A stretch of 64,000 nucleotides of DNA from Deltaproteobacteria bacterium (GTDB taxonomy: Bacteria; Bdellovibrionota_B; Oligoflexia; Oligoflexales; Bog-1112), in the NCBI GenBank assembly GCA_020635195.1, contig JACKAG010000002.1:62001-126000 (forward strand), given 5' to 3'. A model generated the notes under the pieces. That model was not told the DNA's origin. It saw nothing but the letters and a program-made list of their open reading frames with translations, and did no database searches. The position numbers were made by a program, and so were the translations under genes. This document shows positions 60,545-64,000 of this stretch, in pieces; the stretch's first letter is position 1; every line of letters starts with the position of its first letter.

Positions 60545-60781
60545 ATGCCAGTACCCAAGTATCGGACCTCTGCGTCGAAACGAGATATGCGCCGTTCGCA
60601 CCATGCCCTCAAATCACCAGGGCTTTCATTGTGCAGCAATTGTCAGGAAGTCAGACAACCTCATGTAGCCTGTGCTGCCTGTGGTCATTATGGTGGTCGT
60701 CAGGTGATTATGCCACGGAAGATGTCAGAAATGTCTCTGGATGGTCTGGATACGCAAGATCTTCCATCTGACGACAACTGA
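60545..60781 (+). CDS. rpmF: 50S ribosomal protein L32
   Basis: A 78-residue zinc-type L32: MPVPKYRTSASKRDMRRSHH at the start (family: AVPKRKTSKSRRDMRRSH) and two Cys pairs in CSNCQEV and CAACGHYGG that bind zinc, so this is the C+ form. It has about 15 extra residues after the core (MSEMSLDGLDTQDLPSDDN). ATG at 60545 after GGAG. Followed directly by fabD with 2 bp between; plsX and fabH, which often lie between, are missing. Confidence 0.95.
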   Translation: MPVPKYRTSASKRDMRRSHHALKSPGLSLCSNCQEVRQPHVACAACGHYGGRQVIMPRKMSEMSLDGLDTQDLPSDDN

Positions 60782-60783
60782 AC

Positions 60784-61719
60784 ATGGCAAAAATATTAGC
60801 CATGTTCCCCGGCCAGGGTTCGCAACAGGTCGGGATGGGACGACAATTACTAAATGACTTTCCTTCCGCCAGACTCGTCTTTGAAGAAGCGGAAGATGCC
60901 ATCCGTGTGTCTGTCAGAAATCTGTGCATTAACGGCCCCGAGGACGAACTTCAGAAAACAATCAATCAGCAGCCCTGTATTCTGACTCTGAGTGTCGCTA
61001 TCTGGCGGGTACTCAGGGAAGAAGCCGGGTTGTCTCCGCATTTTTTTGCAGGTCACAGTCTCGGAGAGTATTCTGCGCTGGTTGCTTCTGGCAGACTGGA
61101 CTTTGTCCATGCGGTCAGGCTGGTCCGGAGTCGCGGGCAGTTTATGCAGGAAGCAGCCCCTGCGGGCAGCGGCTCTATGGCTGCCATCATAGGTTATGAT
61201 GCAGAGCGCCTGACACATCTTTGTGCTGGTCGTAGTGAAGAGCTTGGACTCTGTGTTGAGGTTGTGAACTATAATAGCCCGTCGCAGCAGATTATTTCGG
61301 GACAGCGTGCTGCTGTCGAAGATGTCTGTCTCCTCTTGTCTGAGCAAGGCATCCGTGCGGTCCGCTTACCTGTCAGTGCTCCCTTTCACTCCTCTCTGAT
61401 GACTCCTGCCAGAGATGCTATGGCACCATTGCTCAGCAGTCTGGATGTTTCAGAAGGTGAGGGGATGATGATCGCGAACCTGACAGGATGTATTGAAGAG
61501 CGTTATCATGCCGGGCTATTGACCGATCAGATTAATCATCCTGTACTCTGGGCGAAAAGTGTTCATGCTGCATATGAGGCAGGATGTCGCATGTTTGCTG
61601 AAATCGGGCCGGGAACGGTTCTGACGGGGCTTGCGAGAAAAATCTTACCTTCTGTTTCTGAGTGCTCTCTGATCAGTACAGGTCGGGATATCGGAAAGGC
61701 GATGGCAGCACTCCGCTAG
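60784..61719 (+). CDS. fabD: Malonyl-CoA-acyl carrier protein transacylase
   Basis: A 311-residue acyltransferase that loads malonyl onto ACP for fatty acid synthesis. FPGQGSQQVGMGRQLL starts the fold, the nucleophile Ser lies in FFAGHSLGEYSALVASG near residue 92, the substrate Arg in ...MQEAAP region, and His in VSAPFHSSLM near 200 completes the catalytic pair. Normal length. ATG at 60784 overlaps nothing and is 2 bp after the rpmF stop, so it is coupled to rpmF. Convergent with the following gene. Confidence 0.96.
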   Translation: MAKILAMFPGQGSQQVGMGRQLLNDFPSARLVFEEAEDAIRVSVRNLCINGPEDELQKTINQQPCILTLSVAIWRVLREEAGLSPHFFAGHSLGEYSALVASGRLDFVHAVRLVRSRGQFMQEAAPAGSGSMAAIIGYDAERLTHLCAGRSEELGLCVEVVNYNSPSQQIISGQRAAVEDVCLLLSEQGIRAVRLPVSAPFHSSLMTPARDAMAPLLSSLDVSEGEGMMIANLTGCIEERYHAGLLTDQINHPVLWAKSVHAAYEAGCRMFAEIGPGTVLTGLARKILPSVSECSLISTGRDIGKAMAALR

Positions 61720-61759
61720 AGCTTCCTGCGGATCTTTTCTGGTTGCTGCCACGCTTCTT

Positions 61760-63778
61760 TTATGGAACCCTTTCCGGCAGGGATTCAGCCACAACTTCTG
61801 CAATATCCATAATACGGACATCGTCTCCTTTGTTGCAGCTTTTGACACCATCAGCGAGCATAGTCAGGCAAAAAGGGCAGGCCGTTGCGATGGTCTCGGC
61901 CCCTGTTTCGAGAGCTTCTCTGGCCCGTCGGACATTGATCCGGCTGCCTTCGTTTTCCTCCATCCACATCCTTGCCCCCCCGGCGCCGCAGCAGAAACCT
62001 TTCTCCCGGTTGGCGGGCATTTCCCGCAGTGAGAGTCCGCTTTCTTTCAGAAGATGCCTTGGTTCATCAAAAATCTGGTTGTGTCTGCCAAGATAGCAGG
62101 AGTCGTGATAAGTGGCAGCTGTTGCCTGCTGCTGTTCCGGGCGTGCCTGGATTCGTCCTTCACGGAGCAGTTGTCCGATCAGTTCGCTATGGTGGATCAC
62201 TTCTGTTTTATAGCCAAAATCTTCGTATTCGTTTTTGATGGTGTTGAAGCAGTGAGGGCAGCCGGTTACGACTTTTCGGACTTTGTAACGTTTGAATGTT
62301 TCGATATTTGCCTGTATCTGCATGTCTGCAAGATATTCGTTGCCGGCTCTTCTTGCGGTATCCCCGTTGCAGGATTCTTCCCGGCCAAGGATTGAAAAAC
62401 TGATCCCTGCTTCCTGCAAAATCCGGACGATAGAGCGGGATACCTGCTTATAGCGTTCGTCAAAAGATCCTGCACAGCCCACCCAGAACAGATATTCGAC
62501 ATCACTTTTTTCTGACATGCTGGTGACTCCGAGCCCCTGTGCCCAGTCTGCCCGGCTTTCATTACTGAAGCCCCATGGGTTGTTGCTGGCCTCAAGCTTT
62601 TCCAACGTCCCCTGTAGTTCCTGGGGCATCTCTCCCTGTGTCATGGTCAGATACCTTCGCATGTCGACAATGGCAGGGATGTGAGCAATGTGAAGAGGGC
62701 AGGCATCCATACAGGCTCCGCAGGTTGTGCAGGCCCAGATTTCCTCCTGAGAGACGATCCCGTTGATCAGATCCCGGCGCTGTGTCGGATCAGGCTGATC
62801 ATAGGCTTCATTCATAGCGTCCCGGAGGTGGTGAATCATGTTTCTGGGGTCGAGGGCTTTGCCGCTGACAGAGGCGGGGCAGACACTACTGCAACGGCCA
62901 CATTCGACACAGGCCATGCTGTCCAGCAGCTGTTTCCATGTGAAATCTTCCGCTTTCCCGGCTCCAAAGGATTCGGCATCTTCATCGAAGTTCATGGGGC
63001 TAAGATATGCAGAGTTCTTTCTGCTTTTATAAAAGATATTTGGCCATACCCAGATAAGGTGCTGATGCTTGGAAAATGGCAGAAATGAGGTAAAGGCAAA
63101 CAGAGCCCCTACGTGAATCCACCAGAACAGTTCTGTGAAAAGCTCTGATCCGGGTCCGGCAGGGTTTCCCGGAAATGCTTCGAGAGGAGAAATGAGCCAC
63201 CTTGCCAGAGGGGTTGCGATGACTTTATTGTGGGCGGTGGCTGCGAGGGATTTGGACCCCATGGTGAGTAGCGCTGTAGTCACCAGAAGCCAGATCATCC
63301 CGAGGACAATAAAAGCGTCTTTTCTGGCAGCGGGATTCAGAGAACGGAAGCGCTCCGGAGGGAAAAAACACCTCCGGAGGATGGCGAAGCTGATTGCGAG
63401 AAAGACCATAAAATTAGCCAGATCCTGACTGCGGTAAAAGAGTGAGGACAGGGCTCCATCTCCAAGGAAGTCATCAAAGGAGAGTGGTCTGAAAATTCCA
63501 TAGAAAATGGTTTCTAGGGTTCCGAGGCAGATCACCATGAAGCCGGAAAATATGATGATGTGCATGATGCCGGGGACGGGATTGCTGAGCATCCGTTTCT
63601 GACCGAAGCTTTCTCTGAGCATCAGCTGTAGACGCTGTCGGAATTCACCCTTTTTCCAGATCTCAGCCTTCTGTCCTGTGTTCCGTATCTTTCGCCAGGT
63701 CTTTCTGATATTAAAGATGAAGCATGTAAACACAGCGATCGTCAGAGAGAGAAAAAACAGATTGAGTGCAATGTTCAT
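61760..63778 (-). CDS. Membrane-bound HdrD-like iron-sulfur oxidoreductase
   Basis: A 672-residue membrane Fe-S protein. The N-terminal 240 residues have about five hydrophobic segments with a nitrate-reductase gamma-like look, probably a heme b or quinone domain. Then follow two [4Fe-4S] motifs, CVECGRCSSVCP near residue 286 and CTTCGACMDACP near 350, and two CCG domains: WVGCAGSFDERYK near 430 with EESCNGDTARRAG, and YHDSCYLGRHN to FCCGAGGARMW near 590. The composition is that of proteins which pass electrons from electron-transferring flavoprotein or similar donors to the menaquinone pool. No etfAB gene is visible, but the gene upstream (63775-64000, overlapping by 4 bp) is cut by the window edge. 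Confidence 0.9.
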   Translation of the reverse strand: MNIALNLFFLSLTIAVFTCFIFNIRKTWRKIRNTGQKAEIWKKGEFRQRLQLMLRESFGQKRMLSNPVPGIMHIIIFSGFMVICLGTLETIFYGIFRPLSFDDFLGDGALSSLFYRSQDLANFMVFLAISFAILRRCFFPPERFRSLNPAARKDAFIVLGMIWLLVTTALLTMGSKSLAATAHNKVIATPLARWLISPLEAFPGNPAGPGSELFTELFWWIHVGALFAFTSFLPFSKHQHLIWVWPNIFYKSRKNSAYLSPMNFDEDAESFGAGKAEDFTWKQLLDSMACVECGRCSSVCPASVSGKALDPRNMIHHLRDAMNEAYDQPDPTQRRDLINGIVSQEEIWACTTCGACMDACPLHIAHIPAIVDMRRYLTMTQGEMPQELQGTLEKLEASNNPWGFSNESRADWAQGLGVTSMSEKSDVEYLFWVGCAGSFDERYKQVSRSIVRILQEAGISFSILGREESCNGDTARRAGNEYLADMQIQANIETFKRYKVRKVVTGCPHCFNTIKNEYEDFGYKTEVIHHSELIGQLLREGRIQARPEQQQATAATYHDSCYLGRHNQIFDEPRHLLKESGLSLREMPANREKGFCCGAGGARMWMEENEGSRINVRRAREALETGAETIATACPFCLTMLADGVKSCNKGDDVRIMDIAEVVAESLPERVP

Positions 63779-64000
63779 CTTTGTGCTTTCCCGGATGTGT
63801 GTTCTGCCGGGCTACCATCTTTCCCGGCCGGATATGGTGTGGGAAACCTTCTGCTCTGAGTAGCCGCAGAGTGGGGAGGGAGTCCGGAGCTTTTACGGGC
63901 GTCCCAGAGCATGCGGAGGTGTTCCCACCTGATGCGTGTTTTCAGGGCTTCAGAGCTGAGCTCTGCCAGCTCGTCCAGCCATTTCAGGTAACGGGGGTCC
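63775..64000 (-). CDS. 3' end of an unidentified gene, cut by the window edge
   Basis: The minus-strand frame is open from the right edge to a TGA at 63775-63777, giving 74 residues (from DPRYLKWLDELAELSSEAL to SPAEHTSGKAQR). The stop overlaps the ATG of the Fe-S oxidoreductase (ATGA), so the two are coupled in one operon. The visible part is charged and helical, with WLDELAELSSEAL and RIRWEHLRMLWDARKSS, then a low-complexity Pro/Ser-rich tail. I do not recognise it. Its position suggests a partner of the oxidoreductase, possibly regulatory or electron-transfer, but that is only context. Confidence 0.7.
   Translation of the reverse strand, partial: DPRYLKWLDELAELSSEALKTRIRWEHLRMLWDARKSSGLPPHSAATQSRRFPTPYPAGKDGSPAEHTSGKAQR

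Overview
The window reads as a chromosomal segment of a Gram-negative, proteobacterial-type genome with moderate GC (roughly 45-50% by eye). Gene content fits best with the broad deltaproteobacterial assemblage (Myxococcota, Desulfobacterota, SAR324-like): an NtrY/NtrX pair coupled to a DUF4388/PATAN-type protein, an MglA-like small GTPase fold, a membrane HdrD-like Fe-S protein, and an outer-membrane-type polysaccharide ABC exporter. The tRNA order Thr-Tyr-Gly-Thr before tuf is the same as in E. coli. The genus cannot be fixed from this sequence.

Layout. 1-3038: 3' end of glmS and a PcrA/UvrD helicase. 3045-9244 (minus): a five-gene polysaccharide export operon (Wzm/Wzt, a DUF4214-like protein, two GT4 glycosyltransferases). 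9364-12951: a DEAD-box helicase with a basic repeat tail, a small protein with a FliM-like N-terminus and a zinc-ribbon membrane protein. 13145-17727: dnaK, the SRP RNA, dnaX and a degenerate MglA-like GTPase. 18249-21137 (minus): a solitary cytosine-5 DNA methyltransferase, tadA and a Xer-like recombinase that has lost most catalytic residues. 21242-27841: exported protein, ntrY, ntrX, DUF4388 protein and a SpoU methyltransferase. 27859-45290: the translation/transcription block (tRNAs, tuf, tRNA-Trp, secE, nusG, rplK, rplA, rplJ, rplL, rpoB, rpoC, rpsL, rpsG, then a separately terminated fusA). 45515-53682: accessory genes (desaturase, kinase-fold protein, Hpt protein, response regulator, sugar-phosphate transferase, glycosyltransferase, sigma-54 activator). 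53791-59442 (minus): rpsB-tsf and pyrH-frr, separated by an insertion holding an efflux pump, an exported protein and a candidate structured RNA. 59675-64000: yceD, rpmF, fabD, a membrane Fe-S oxidoreductase and the 3' end of one more gene.

How it fits together. Most of the window is core information processing with classical clusters, several partly rearranged: no rpmG between tuf and secE, fusA uncoupled from rpsLG, yceD inverted relative to rpmF, and rpsB-tsf split from pyrH-frr. Envelope polysaccharide synthesis appears twice (3045-9244 and 49580-52108).

The most unusual observations are an EF-G lacking the conserved Gly-rich loop at the tip of domain IV, two probably inactive enzyme-fold proteins (Xer-like and MglA-like), a candidate 6S-like RNA with its own terminator near 55181-55401, a perfect 16-bp inverted repeat at the start of nusG, and a strongly structured rpsB leader. 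No CRISPR array, insertion sequence, prophage or toxin-antitoxin system was recognised. The claims rest on reading motifs and base pairing by eye; no database search or folding program was run.
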